Below are positions 42,130 through 49,635 of a stretch of DNA of 51,452 nt, one piece after another (positions within the stretch are counted from its first letter, which is position 1; every line of letters begins with the position of its first letter). A model generated the notes under the pieces. That model did not search any database and was not told where the DNA came from. It was given only the letters and a program-made list of their open reading frames with translations. A program made the translations under genes and the position numbers. Source of the DNA: CAUPWF01 sp964369425. Lineage in GTDB: Bacteria; Bacillota; Clostridia; Lachnospirales; Lachnospiraceae. Where the stretch lies: assembly GCA_964369425.1 (NCBI GenBank), contig CAYJGW010000017.1:1-51452 (forward strand). The letters run 5' to 3'.

Positions 42130-42783
42130 ATGAGTAAAAAAATAATTAAGATTAACGAAGAAGCGTGTGTAGGATGTGGTTTATGTGCTGCCACTTGTAA
42201 ACAAAGTGCTATAGAAATGATAGATGGTAAAGCAAAGGTTACTCGCGATGATTATTGTGACGGAATCGGGAATTGCCTTCCTGTGTGTCCTGTGAATGCA
42301 ATCAGTTTTTCGGATAAAGATGTAATGAATGAAAATAAAGAAACTTTACCTTGTGGTTGCCCGAGTAGTAATTCGAAAGAATTGAAGCCCCAGGTTCCTA
42401 CTGTTAGTGAATCCGTATCAGCGCTTAGGCAATGGCCTGTTCAGATAAAATTAGTCCCTGAAAATGCACCTTATTTTAATCAAGCAAACCTGCTGATTGC
42501 CGCTGATTGTACAGCCTATGCTTATGCTAATTTTCATAATGAGTTTATGAAAAATAAGATAACTTTAATTGGCTGTCCAAAGCTAGATGAGGATGACTAT
42601 ACTCAAAAGCTTACAGATATTATTGCAAACAATGCTATTAAGAGTGTAACTGTTGTTCGTATGGAAGTTCCTTGTTGTGGTGGTATTGAAAACGCTACTG
42701 TAAATGCCTTAAAAGCAAGTGGAAAGTTCTTACCTTGGCAAGTAGTTACTATCTCTACAGAGGGAACGCTTTTAGAGATGTAA
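42130..42783 (+). CDS. Ferredoxin-type 4Fe-4S protein with extra C-terminal cysteine domain
   Basis: Iron-sulphur protein of 217 aa. The N-terminal ferredoxin domain has Cys13, Cys16, Cys19 and Cys23 in CVGCGLCAATC, then a second set Cys43, Cys49, Cys53 in YCDGIGNCLPVCP. Downstream are PCGCP, LIGCPKLDED and PCCGG, suggesting further cluster or redox sites. Such proteins often sit with a Crp/Fnr regulator and a hybrid-cluster protein, but no hcp gene follows here. Ribosome site GGAGAAG precedes the ATG. Likely electron carrier or sensor in redox stress. Confidence 0.86.
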   Translation: MSKKIIKINEEACVGCGLCAATCKQSAIEMIDGKAKVTRDDYCDGIGNCLPVCPVNAISFSDKDVMNENKETLPCGCPSSNSKELKPQVPTVSESVSALRQWPVQIKLVPENAPYFNQANLLIAADCTAYAYANFHNEFMKNKITLIGCPKLDEDDYTQKLTDIIANNAIKSVTVVRMEVPCCGGIENATVNALKASGKFLPWQVVTISTEGTLLEM

Positions 42784-42820
42784 TAATTATTTATCATTAC
42801 TTTTATTTGTGATTCTTTAT

Positions 42821-42863
42821 AGAAGGAGTACAATCAAATTATATGCTTAATTGTACCCCTTCT
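42821..42863. terminator. Hairpin between the ferredoxin-like and RmlD-like genes
   Basis: AGAAGGAGTACAAT (42821-42834) and ATTGTACCCCTTCT (42850-42863) form a 14-bp stem with one mismatch and a 15-base loop. It overlaps the last codons of the convergent RmlD-like gene. No strong T-run, so terminator strength is uncertain. Confidence 0.5.
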
Positions 42864-43663
42864 ATTGCTGTTGGAAATATAATTCCATATTTTTTTATTT
42901 TTGTAGTATCTATTAATATATTTCTGTACTCTCCCTCAAATGGATCTAAAATAGATTCATTCAGTCCCAATACCTTGATTGTTTCTGCATAAAACTCACT
43001 AATTGGTTTATCATTTTCACTTCCAAAGTTATAGCTTCCTCCTGGAAGAGAGAAACACACTTCCAGGTTTTCTATAACATCCCTTATATATGTAACGCTA
43101 CGCATCTGATTGCTGTTGACACGAATCTTAGTATTATTTTTATCTGCTTGAACTAATGCTTTTATTAATCCCATTCTTTTCTCTGGCTCCAGTTCTGGAC
43201 TATCGTACATCCATGTCAATCTTAGACTCACTGCACTAGGTAGTACTTCTGCTATTAATTTCTCAGCTTCTAATTTTTGCTGCGCATATAAATTCACTGG
43301 GTTTAATTTTACATCTTCTTTTAAAGGGATTCGCTCTTCATTCCCAGAGTAAACTTGATCCGAACTTAGATAAACTAAGTTCGCACCGCACTCTTTACAC
43401 GCTTTTGCTATGTAGTATGGTGCCATCTTATTCACTAAATTTGATAGTTCTGGATTACTCTGTGCTTCATTCGTATCTGCAATTGCTGCACTATGTAACA
43501 CCAAATTTGGCTTTATATCGGTAAAATATTGATAAATCTTCTCACCATCTGTTAAATCAAGAATTTGCCTTGTTACTTCTACTACATTGTATTTATCCTT
43601 AAAATATTCTACAGCTCTTTTTCCTAGAAAACCACTTGCTCCTGTAATTGCGATTGTTTTCAT
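42839..43663 (-). CDS. RmlD-like NAD-dependent sugar reductase/epimerase (extended SDR)
   Basis: NAD(P)-binding enzyme, 274 aa from the ATG at 43663 (MKTIAITGASGFLG). The motifs GASGFLG, VLHSAAIADT, YLSSDQVYSG and the YxxxK pair in NLYAQQKLEAEK match dTDP-4-dehydrorhamnose reductase-like SDRs. AAGGAG lies before 43663; the longer frame from 43696 overlaps the upstream gene. It follows the HAD phosphatase by 34 bases. No other nucleotide-sugar genes are nearby, so the true substrate is uncertain. Confidence 0.85.
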   Translation of the reverse strand: MKTIAITGASGFLGKRAVEYFKDKYNVVEVTRQILDLTDGEKIYQYFTDIKPNLVLHSAAIADTNEAQSNPELSNLVNKMAPYYIAKACKECGANLVYLSSDQVYSGNEERIPLKEDVKLNPVNLYAQQKLEAEKLIAEVLPSAVSLRLTWMYDSPELEPEKRMGLIKALVQADKNNTKIRVNSNQMRSVTYIRDVIENLEVCFSLPGGSYNFGSENDKPISEFYAETIKVLGLNESILDPFEGEYRNILIDTTKIKKYGIIFPTAIEGVQLSI

Positions 43664-43697
43664 ATAAATCTGCTCCTTATTTTTTCCATTTTCCACT

Positions 43698-44351
43698 TTA
43701 TTTTAATGTATCAAGTAACTCTCTTAACTCCTCCACTGTTGATACTATATGATCAGCTCTGGCATTTGTTAACTCATCAATATCTCCATATCCATATAAT
43801 ACCCCTATCGATTCAACACCTACTTTCTGTGCGCCTATTATATCGTGCTTCCTATCACCTATCATGATAACACGACTTAGATCTCTTATGTCATTTTGGG
43901 AAAGTGCATACGCAATTACCTCTGCTTTATCTACTCTACTTCCATCTATTTCACTTCCTGCTACAAAGGTAAAATACTCTAATATTTCAAAATGTTCTAG
44001 TATCTTAGTCGCAAATACAGTTGGTTTCGATGTAGCGATAATCAATATTTTTTCTTTACTCTTCAGTTGTTCCAACAGTTCTTTTATGTCTGGAAAAATC
44101 CCATTCTCATAGAGACCTTTCACTGAGAAATATTCTCTATATTTAACCACTGCACGTTCTGCCTCATCCTCCGAAAATCCGTAGAATTCTTTAAAAGAAT
44201 CTCTAAGTGGTGGACCTATAAATTTAATCAAATCATCTAAGTTCTCTACCTCTATTCCAAAAGCACTCAATGCATATGCTACTGATTTTGTAATCCCTTC
44301 CTTTGGATCTGTCAACGTTCCATCTAAATCAAATAAAATATACTTCATCAT
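43698..44351 (-). CDS. HAD-family phosphatase (phosphoglycolate-phosphatase-like)
   Basis: Haloacid dehalogenase-type hydrolase, 217 aa. Motif I FDLDGTLTD with nucleophile Asp8 and acid Asp10, helical cap (about 15-80), motif II IIATSKP, motif III Lys near VAGSEIDGSRVDKAEV, motif IV IMIGDRKHDIIGA. Cytoplasmic. The two ATGs (44351, 44348) are equally possible; GGGGG lies just upstream. It forms a two-gene unit with the RmlD-like enzyme. Candidates are phosphoglycolate, nucleotide or sugar-phosphate hydrolysis; sequence does not discriminate. Confidence 0.9.
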   Translation of the reverse strand: MMKYILFDLDGTLTDPKEGITKSVAYALSAFGIEVENLDDLIKFIGPPLRDSFKEFYGFSEDEAERAVVKYREYFSVKGLYENGIFPDIKELLEQLKSKEKILIIATSKPTVFATKILEHFEILEYFTFVAGSEIDGSRVDKAEVIAYALSQNDIRDLSRVIMIGDRKHDIIGAQKVGVESIGVLYGYGDIDELTNARADHIVSTVEELRELLDTLK

Positions 44352-44446
44352 CTAGCCCCCTTTTATATGAAAATCATAACACTTTAAAGTCACTCTAGCA
44401 ACTCCTTAACGACTAACTACAGTTCCGATAATACCCGCCTTTATAT

Positions 44447-44498
44447 TGTTAACTTTCACTTTTTGTTGGTTGACATTTTCTTTTTATCTTGTTATATT
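44447..44498 (+). promoter_or_regulatory. BirA-type operator overlapping the bioB promoter
   Basis: TGTTAAC (44447-44453), 15 bases, GTTGACA (44469-44475): a near-symmetric pair matching the Firmicutes biotin operator pattern. The right half contains the -35 TTGACA (44470-44475), followed by 17 bp and TATATT (44493-44498). Repression by biotinyl-AMP-bound BirA is expected. Confidence 0.82.
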
Positions 44499-44542
44499 AA
44501 TATTAATTTATTCATTACTATTATTAAGAAAGTGGGAATTGC

Positions 44543-45508
44543 ATGAATCTAATCACCTTAAAGGAAAAAATTTGCAACAACTATTCTATAACGCTAGATG
44601 AGGCCATCTCATTGATTGATGAAGATTTAGAGACACTTTGCACGCTTGCAAATGAGATAAGAGAACATTTTTGTGGTAATAAATTTGATATCTGTACCAT
44701 TGTCAACGCAAAAAGTGGAAGATGTAGTGAAGACTGCAAATATTGTTCTCAATCCATCCATTATAAAGCTGATTGTAAAGAGTATCCACTGCTTTCAAAA
44801 AATGAAATCCTAGCTAGTTGCACAACTAACGCACAGCAAGGAGTGATGCGCTATTCTCTCGTTACATCTGGTAAAAATTTAAGTGATAATGAAATTGATA
44901 AAATCTGTGATATGGCTGAAAGTATGAAAGAAATTCCTATTAAACTTTGCGGTTCTTTTGGTCTTCTAAGACAATCACAATATGAAAAATTATATAAGGC
45001 TGGAATAAAAAGTATGCACAACAACCTTGAAACCTCCGAACAATACTTCCCAACTATGTGCAGTACACATAGTTGGGAAGATAAAGTCACTTCTATAAGC
45101 AAAGCAAAATCTGCTGGAATGTATGTTTGTAGTGGTGGAATTATTGGTATTGGAGAATCTTTTGAAGACAGAATTAACTTGGCCTTCTCTTTGAAAGCGC
45201 TTAATATTCAAAGTATCCCCCTAAACATGCTTACACCAATAAAAGGCACCCCCTATGGAAATATGAATAAGGTTTCAGAACGTGATTTTAAGCGTACAAT
45301 AGCGATTTTTAGGTTTATTTTACCTTACACATTTATTCGCCTTGCTGGTGGTCGTGGACTTATGAGTGATGCTGGATATTCACTCTTTTCCTGTGGCGCA
45401 AATGCAACCATCACTGGCGATTTACTTACCACTGCAGGTATATCGATTAAAGATGACATCAAAAATATCAAGAGCTTAGGGTTTGATATTACTTCAACCC
45501 CCACATAG
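44543..45508 (+). CDS. bioB: Biotin synthase
   Basis: Radical SAM enzyme that inserts sulphur into dethiobiotin, 321 aa. The 4Fe-4S motif is Cys61, Cys65, Cys68 in SGRCSEDCKYCSQS; the auxiliary-cluster cysteines and the Arg are represented by VMRYSLVTSG, VCSGGIIGIGES and IRLAGGRG. The C-terminal SCGANATITGDLLTT is diagnostic. It stands alone: no bioA, bioD, bioF or bioY is in the window. This suggests dethiobiotin salvage or dispersed biotin genes. Expression should be biotin-repressed through the operator upstream. A 15-bp perfect inverted repeat lies inside the coding region. Confidence 0.95.
   Translation: MNLITLKEKICNNYSITLDEAISLIDEDLETLCTLANEIREHFCGNKFDICTIVNAKSGRCSEDCKYCSQSIHYKADCKEYPLLSKNEILASCTTNAQQGVMRYSLVTSGKNLSDNEIDKICDMAESMKEIPIKLCGSFGLLRQSQYEKLYKAGIKSMHNNLETSEQYFPTMCSTHSWEDKVTSISKAKSAGMYVCSGGIIGIGESFEDRINLAFSLKALNIQSIPLNMLTPIKGTPYGNMNKVSERDFKRTIAIFRFILPYTFIRLAGGRGLMSDAGYSLFSCGANATITGDLLTTAGISIKDDIKNIKSLGFDITSTPT
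45046..45080 (+). repeat. 15-bp perfect inverted repeat inside bioB
   Basis: CTTCCCAACTATGTG (45046-45060) and CACATAGTTGGGAAG (45066-45080) are exact complements around a five-base loop. It spans codons 168-180, encoding a Phe-Pro-Thr-Met-Cys region. In mRNA this would be a very stable hairpin. Confidence 0.9.
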
Positions 45509-45540
45509 CCAACGCTTGCAATGTTGGCATTAACTCTTTT
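45508..45540 (+). terminator. Weak terminator-like hairpin after bioB
   Basis: GCCAAC (45508-45513) pairs with GTTGGC (45523-45528) around a nine-base loop, followed by ATTAACTCTTTTGATTTTT. The stem starts at the stop codon. Confidence 0.5.
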
Positions 45541-45585
45541 GATTTTTCTGTAATAAAATACTCTACTCTCTTTTTCAAAAAGATT

Positions 45586-46758
45586 TTACAAAGCCAATCT
45601 AAACACAGACTCCACATCACTTGTAGTCAACTGCACAAACGAACCTTTTTTCTTCTCATCTGTGAGTCCCATGTTTTTTGCCATGAATGGGATATCACTT
45701 TCTTTTGCACCTAGTTGTTCAAAATTAATTGGCATTCCAATACTACTTAAAAACTGCTTATATTTTTCAATTCCTTCAAGTGCAGTCTTCTCAGGATTTG
45801 CAAAATCCATATCACAACCCCAAATTCTAACGGCGAATTGTGCAAATCTCATCACATCTTGCTTGTATACAAATGTCATCCATGCAGGATTAATCACTGC
45901 GAGTCCTGCACCGTGTGCACAGTCGTATAGTGCAGATAGTTCATGCTCGATGTCATGACTTGACCAGTCTTGCTCTCTTCCCACTCCACAAATGTTATTA
46001 TGCGCAAGCATTCCTGCCCACATCACTTCTGCTCTCAAATTGTAATCTTCTAGGTTTTTCATCAACAATGGACCCTTTTCTGCCATCGTCTTTAATACGC
46101 TTTCACAAACTCTATCTGTAATTTCTACATTTTTAGTATTTGTAAAATAGCGTTCACATACATGCACCATGATATCTGTAATTCCACAAGCTGTCTGATA
46201 TGCTGACAATGTGCATGTACTCTCCGGATTCAATATGGAGAATTTTGGAACTAATGCTTGTCCTGAAGCTGCCCATTTCAATCCTTTTTCTTCATATGTA
46301 ATAACTGTCCCATCAGAACCTTCACTTCCAGCTGCTGCAATCGTCAATACCGTACCTACTGGAAGAGCTTTTGTAACCGGCTTTCCTGTTCCATAAAAAT
46401 CCCAAAAATCCCCTTCATAAGGTACTCCTAAAGCAATTGCTTTTGCTGAGTCAATTGCGCTACCTCCGCCAACTGCTAAAATAAAATCGATTCCCTCTCT
46501 TCTGCAAAGTTCAATTCCTTCATATACAAGTGCCGCTCTCGGATTAGGCGCTACTCCTGCAAGTTCCACAAATGGAATATTTGCTGCATTTAATGAACTA
46601 ACTACCTTGTCATATACTCCATTTTTCTTTATAGAACCGCCACCGTAATGAAGTAATACTTTAGTTCCTCCAAATTGTTGTACTAATTGGCCTGCCTCAT
46701 TCTCTGTATCTCTTCCAAACGCGAAATATGTTGGTGCATAAAATGTAAAATTATTCAT
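45586..46758 (-). CDS. Iron-containing alcohol dehydrogenase (butanol dehydrogenase/YqhD-like)
   Basis: NAD(P)H-dependent aldehyde reductase, 390 aa. The nucleotide-binding motif is VGGGSAIDSAKAIA (97-110), and the metal ligands Asp195, His199, His268 and His282 are in ITDIMVHV, DWSSHDIEHE and DCAHGAGLAV. The N-terminus FTFYAPTYFAFGRDTENEAG and length match the BdhA/YqhD group, which reduces C3-C5 and toxic aldehydes, usually with NADPH. Lies 39 bases downstream of yjdM on the same strand and could share its transcript. Fermentative or detoxification role. Confidence 0.94.
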   Translation of the reverse strand: MNNFTFYAPTYFAFGRDTENEAGQLVQQFGGTKVLLHYGGGSIKKNGVYDKVVSSLNAANIPFVELAGVAPNPRAALVYEGIELCRREGIDFILAVGGGSAIDSAKAIALGVPYEGDFWDFYGTGKPVTKALPVGTVLTIAAAGSEGSDGTVITYEEKGLKWAASGQALVPKFSILNPESTCTLSAYQTACGITDIMVHVCERYFTNTKNVEITDRVCESVLKTMAEKGPLLMKNLEDYNLRAEVMWAGMLAHNNICGVGREQDWSSHDIEHELSALYDCAHGAGLAVINPAWMTFVYKQDVMRFAQFAVRIWGCDMDFANPEKTALEGIEKYKQFLSSIGMPINFEQLGAKESDIPFMAKNMGLTDEKKKGSFVQLTTSDVESVFRLAL

Positions 46759-46797
46759 CTAATTAATTCCTTCCTTTTTTAATTGTTATGATAAAAA

Positions 46798-47142
46798 CTA
46801 ATTCTTCTTTACAACACTTGATTTAAGTTTCATAGCACCAAATCCATCAATTTTGCAATCAATATCATGGTCATCTGGAGCGTCTAAAATCAAACGTATA
46901 TTTTTCACTTTCGTTCCCATCTTAATATCGGAAGATGCCCCTTTTACTTTCAATGTTTTCACAACTGTAACGCTATCTCCATCATTTAATACATTCCCAT
47001 TAACGTCACGAATCACATTCGTTTCTTCTTCAATCTGTTCTTGCATTAAACTAAATTCGTGTGCGCATTCAGGGCATACGAGTAGGTTTCCATCTTCGTA
47101 TACATAGCTAGAATCGCATTTTGGACAATTTGGTAGATTCAT
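46798..47142 (-). CDS. yjdM: YjdM/PhnA-family zinc-ribbon protein
   Basis: Small protein of 114 aa: an N-terminal zinc ribbon with CPKC (6-9) and CPEC (23-26), and a C-terminal PhnA/YjdM domain (about 40-112) with DVNGNVLNDGDSVTVVKTL and KVKGASSDIKMGTKVKNIRL. Despite the historical phosphonate name, no phosphonate enzymes are nearby and the molecular role is not settled. It has its own promoter and is followed by the iron alcohol dehydrogenase. Confidence 0.92.
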   Translation of the reverse strand: MNLPNCPKCDSSYVYEDGNLLVCPECAHEFSLMQEQIEEETNVIRDVNGNVLNDGDSVTVVKTLKVKGASSDIKMGTKVKNIRLILDAPDDHDIDCKIDGFGAMKLKSSVVKKN

Positions 47143-47190
47143 TTTTTTCTCCTTTTATAGCCTTTGTATTCTTCTTTCCATTACTTAGTC

Positions 47191-47220
47191 ATTATACAAT
47201 ATCATCTGTTCATTGTTCAA
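47191..47220 (-). promoter_or_regulatory. Promoter of yjdM
   Basis: Minus strand TTGAAC (47220-47215), 18 bp, TATAAT (47196-47191), about 50 bases before the yjdM ATG. Confidence 0.62.
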
Positions 47221-47242
47221 TACCTAGATTCTCGAATTTTCT

Positions 47243-48586
47243 TTAAAGGGTTTTATCAACAATTATTGAGTTTGTCATAGCTCCTGATACATTCAGGCAT
47301 GTTCTTCCCATGTCAAGTATTGGATCAATAGCTAATATCGGGCTAATCGATGGAAAAAATGCAGCAAATCCAATCCCAGAAAGTGACGTCGAGGCTGACA
47401 TCATCGCTGCTCCTGGAATACCTGCTATCCCAAAGGAACTTAAACTTACAACAATAATTGTCATTAATATAAACGTAAGGTCAACTGAAATATTATTTAT
47501 ATTAGCTATATAAACCAAGAGTAATGCCGGAAAAACACCTGCACAACCTTGCATACCAGCCGTTGTCCCAAATCCTGCTACAAAACTTGCCGTACCACTA
47601 TTCACACCAAATTTATCTGTTAACGTTTCAACTGTAAGTGGTAATGTTCCAACACTTGATCTAGACGTGAATGCTAACACAAGTGGCGGAATCGCATTTT
47701 TAATGTATTTTATTGGATTTAACCCCAAAATGGATAATGCCACTAGTTGAATGATAAAAACTATAATAAGCCCTAAATATAACACACCGATAAATAATAC
47801 TACTTCCAAAATACTTGAAACACCCCTACTTGCTATTGTATTTGCCAAAAGCGCAACAACTGCATAGGGCATAAACTTAATAATTGTCAATGCTATGCTC
47901 ATAATTATTTTATGAAGTGCTTGAATCAAATCGTAGAACGGTTTAATCACTTCTGGATATTTTTTATTCAAACGTTTCGCACCAGTTCCAAAAAATGCTG
48001 ATGCTATTACAAGTGCTATAATATTAGTTTCCATCATCGCTTCTACAATATTTGCTGGAAGTAATCCTCTTATGGTATCCGCAAGACTTGTGACTTCTTT
48101 GATTTCGTATATGATTTCTGTATGTGCAACCGCCCCTCCAATATTGAAGGCTACCCCAAGTACAATCCCTACAATAGAAGCTATTGCAACCATTGATACC
48201 GATACAATCAGTGTATTTCTTGTGATTTTAGAAACACTAGAACTTTCTTCCATATTGATAATCACGCGAATAATTGAAACCATTACAATTGGGACTACAA
48301 GCATTCTAATCAGATCGATAAACCCGTTGCCAACTAAGCCAAACCACTTCGTTGCTTCTGCTACGAATGTAACTTTTAGCGGATCATCTGAAAACCCAGA
48401 TGCAAATTGCAAGACAATCCCAAGCACTACCCCTAATATTGTACTAGTGATCATTCTTGTCGAAAAACTCACTTTCTTTTTTTCTAAAAATTTCAGCAAG
48501 CTGAATAATAGGAACAATATTACTAAAAAAATAATTGTTTCCACTTTACTAATTGATAAAAATTGTTCTAAAAATACTGAATTCAT
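47243..48586 (-). CDS. tcyP: DAACS-family symporter, probable L-cystine transporter (TcyP-like)
   Basis: Sodium- or proton-coupled dicarboxylate/amino acid symporter, 447 aa from the ATG at 48586, with about eight to ten membrane segments and two re-entrant hairpins. The FTSRSSVGTLPLTVETL stretch and the helix MLVVPIVMVSII match the TcyP/YdjN cystine branch rather than glutamate or C4-dicarboxylate carriers. TGGAGG precedes 48586; the frame open to 48640 runs into the leader. The transcript has a Cys-ended leader ORF and an intrinsic terminator upstream, which supports control by cysteine supply. The exact substrate is inferred from family resemblance and leader. Confidence 0.83.
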   Translation of the reverse strand: MNSVFLEQFLSISKVETIIFLVILFLLFSLLKFLEKKKVSFSTRMITSTILGVVLGIVLQFASGFSDDPLKVTFVAEATKWFGLVGNGFIDLIRMLVVPIVMVSIIRVIINMEESSSVSKITRNTLIVSVSMVAIASIVGIVLGVAFNIGGAVAHTEIIYEIKEVTSLADTIRGLLPANIVEAMMETNIIALVIASAFFGTGAKRLNKKYPEVIKPFYDLIQALHKIIMSIALTIIKFMPYAVVALLANTIASRGVSSILEVVLFIGVLYLGLIIVFIIQLVALSILGLNPIKYIKNAIPPLVLAFTSRSSVGTLPLTVETLTDKFGVNSGTASFVAGFGTTAGMQGCAGVFPALLLVYIANINNISVDLTFILMTIIVVSLSSFGIAGIPGAAMMSASTSLSGIGFAAFFPSISPILAIDPILDMGRTCLNVSGAMTNSIIVDKTL

Positions 48587-48632
48587 ATAATTCCTCCATT
48601 TTTTCTTAAATTCCTCATTTAAATACAAAAAA

Positions 48633-48659
48633 AGAAGCAAATCATAATAATTTGCTTCT
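48633..48659 (-). terminator. Attenuator terminator in the tcyP leader
   Basis: Minus strand AGAAGCAAAT (48659-48650) pairs exactly with ATTTGCTTCT (48642-48633) around a seven-base loop, followed by TTTTTT. It lies 47 bases upstream of the tcyP start codon, after the leader ORF, so readthrough must be regulated. Confidence 0.88.
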
Positions 48660-48730
48660 CAAAGTTGCTATATTAATTACTTGTTCCGATTTATTTTCAA
48701 CACGACAAATAAGACAATACAACAACTTTG
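48660..48730 (-). promoter_or_regulatory. Long-range RNA pairing within the tcyP leader
   Basis: Segments 48730-48715 and 48675-48660 of the minus strand can form 16 consecutive pairs, three of them G-U. The first segment is codons 21-26 of the leader ORF, and the second abuts the terminator stem. The leader stop codon lies in the enclosed loop. I could not identify a strong antiterminator pairing. Confidence 0.6.
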
Positions 48731-48792
48731 GTCTGCATCATCATACACTTATCGCTTCTGTTTTCGTTTCTGTTTTCTAATAATCTGAACAT
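48697..48792 (-). CDS. 31-aa leader peptide upstream of the cystine symporter
   Basis: Short ORF: ATG at 48792, stop TGA at 48699-48697, with GGAG seven bases before the ATG. The product begins MFRLLENRNENRSDKC, continues MMMQTKVVV and ends LSYLSC, so Cys is codon 16 and again the last codon (31) before the stop. It starts only about 25 bases after the probable transcription start and is followed by an intrinsic terminator before tcyP. The arrangement is that of a regulatory leader peptide in which ribosome behaviour at Cys codons sets readthrough. The peptide itself probably has no function. It is not the N-terminus of tcyP. Confidence 0.75.
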   Translation of the reverse strand: MFRLLENRNENRSDKCMMMQTKVVVLSYLSC

Positions 48793-48821
48793 TGCTTTAC
48801 TCCTTTTTTTGAGGTAAATGT

Positions 48822-48851
48822 ACAGTAACATACCACGTTTGCATTTGTCAA
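48822..48851 (-). promoter_or_regulatory. Promoter of the leader-tcyP transcript
   Basis: Minus strand TTGACA (48851-48846) is a perfect -35; the -10 is weak (TACTGT at 18 bp, or TTACTG at 17 bp). The predicted start lies just before the leader ORF. Confidence 0.5.
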
Positions 48852-48918
48852 CAAAAAAATATAATTTTACCACTATTCGAATCCTAAGATGTTACTTTTC
48901 ATAATTTTCACTTACTTG

Positions 48919-48951
48919 CCCATCACTAATCAGCGGAGTGATTAGCGTGGG
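48919..48951. repeat. Hairpin upstream of the two-TM protein gene
   Basis: CTAATCA (48926-48932) pairs with TGATTAG (48939-48945), with an outer CCCA/TGGG pair. It lies between the divergent tcyP and 49 kb promoters. No T-run; purpose unknown. Confidence 0.45.
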
Positions 48952-49003
48952 ACTGAAATGTAACCCTAAGATAACATTCTGCTCTCCTTCGCTCCTTTTC
49001 TAC

Positions 49004-49032
49004 TTGTAGAATAATTTGTAGCATAGTACAAT
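49004..49032 (+). promoter_or_regulatory. Promoter of the 177-aa membrane protein gene
   Basis: TTGTAG (49004-49009), 17 bp, TACAAT (49027-49032), about 30 bases before the ATG and upstream of GGAGGAGG. Confidence 0.55.
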
Positions 49033-49061
49033 AATTAAAACAAATGGAGGAGGATTAAATT

Positions 49062-49595
49062 ATGTCAAACAACCAAATACATCCTGTACTTTCCCACCGC
49101 CCTGAGTGTCAGCACCTTCTTGACAAGAGAACTATTTTACTGCAGCACAGAGATAACATTATAGCTATAGATAAAAAAATCACTCGTAAAATAACGTTCT
49201 TTGGCATTGCATTGCTTATTGGCTCTATTCCTATCTGCATCATCGCCGGTATTGTATCCTGGCTGATTACGCGCTTTATCTTTCCTAATTTACCCGTTGA
49301 AATCGTTTTACCAATTACGGCGATTATCGTAGCGTCTCCACTAATAATTGGCATTATACTTGCATCAAAACAAAGAACTAATTTAGTACCAAAAATGACA
49401 GAAATCAAGTCAGAATTTGAGAAACTCGGGCAGGAATATCTCGTACTCTACTACGCTTATTCAGATAAAAACTGTAACGTACCTATATATTCCCTCGATG
49501 CCAATCTGGATGATGATGGCGGTTGGAACGATGGTGGAGACTGGGGTAAGAAGGGTGCTGAAAAATGGACAAGTGAAGTTGGAGGTGGTTTCTAA
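49062..49595 (+). CDS. Hypothetical two-TM protein with Asp/Gly/Trp-rich tail
   Basis: Not recognised. The product is 177 aa. Residues about 1-40 are charged with one Cys (HRPECQHLLDKR); two hydrophobic helices follow (about 45-72, FFGIALLIGSIPICIIAGIV; and about 80-105, IVLPITAIIVASPLIIGIIL); then a soluble helical segment (KMTEIKSEFEKLGQEYLVLY) and a low-complexity tail DDDGGWNDGGDWGKKG ending in GGGF. The strong ribosome site GGAGGAGG and own promoter support expression. It is convergent with the glycerol dehydrogenase gene. The Gly/Asp/Trp tail resembles that of some envelope proteins; no function is claimed. Confidence 0.75.
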   Translation: MSNNQIHPVLSHRPECQHLLDKRTILLQHRDNIIAIDKKITRKITFFGIALLIGSIPICIIAGIVSWLITRFIFPNLPVEIVLPITAIIVASPLIIGIILASKQRTNLVPKMTEIKSEFEKLGQEYLVLYYAYSDKNCNVPIYSLDANLDDDGGWNDGGDWGKKGAEKWTSEVGGGF

Positions 49596-49607
49596 AGTTT
49601 GTATTTT

Positions 49608-49635
49608 CAAAACAGGTTATTTATTACCTGTTTTG
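49608..49635. terminator. Bidirectional terminator between convergent genes
   Basis: CAAAACAGGT (49608-49617) and ACCTGTTTTG (49626-49635) form a 10-bp perfect stem with an eight-base loop. It overlaps the last codons of the glycerol-dehydrogenase-like gene. Confidence 0.75.

Noticed and set aside
48876..48884. TTCGAATCC, resembling a tRNA T-loop
   Set aside because: No T-stem, anticodon arm or acceptor stem can be formed around it.
48883..48971. CCTAAGAT direct repeat
   Set aside because: Eight bases only, in AT-rich sequence, no further symmetry.
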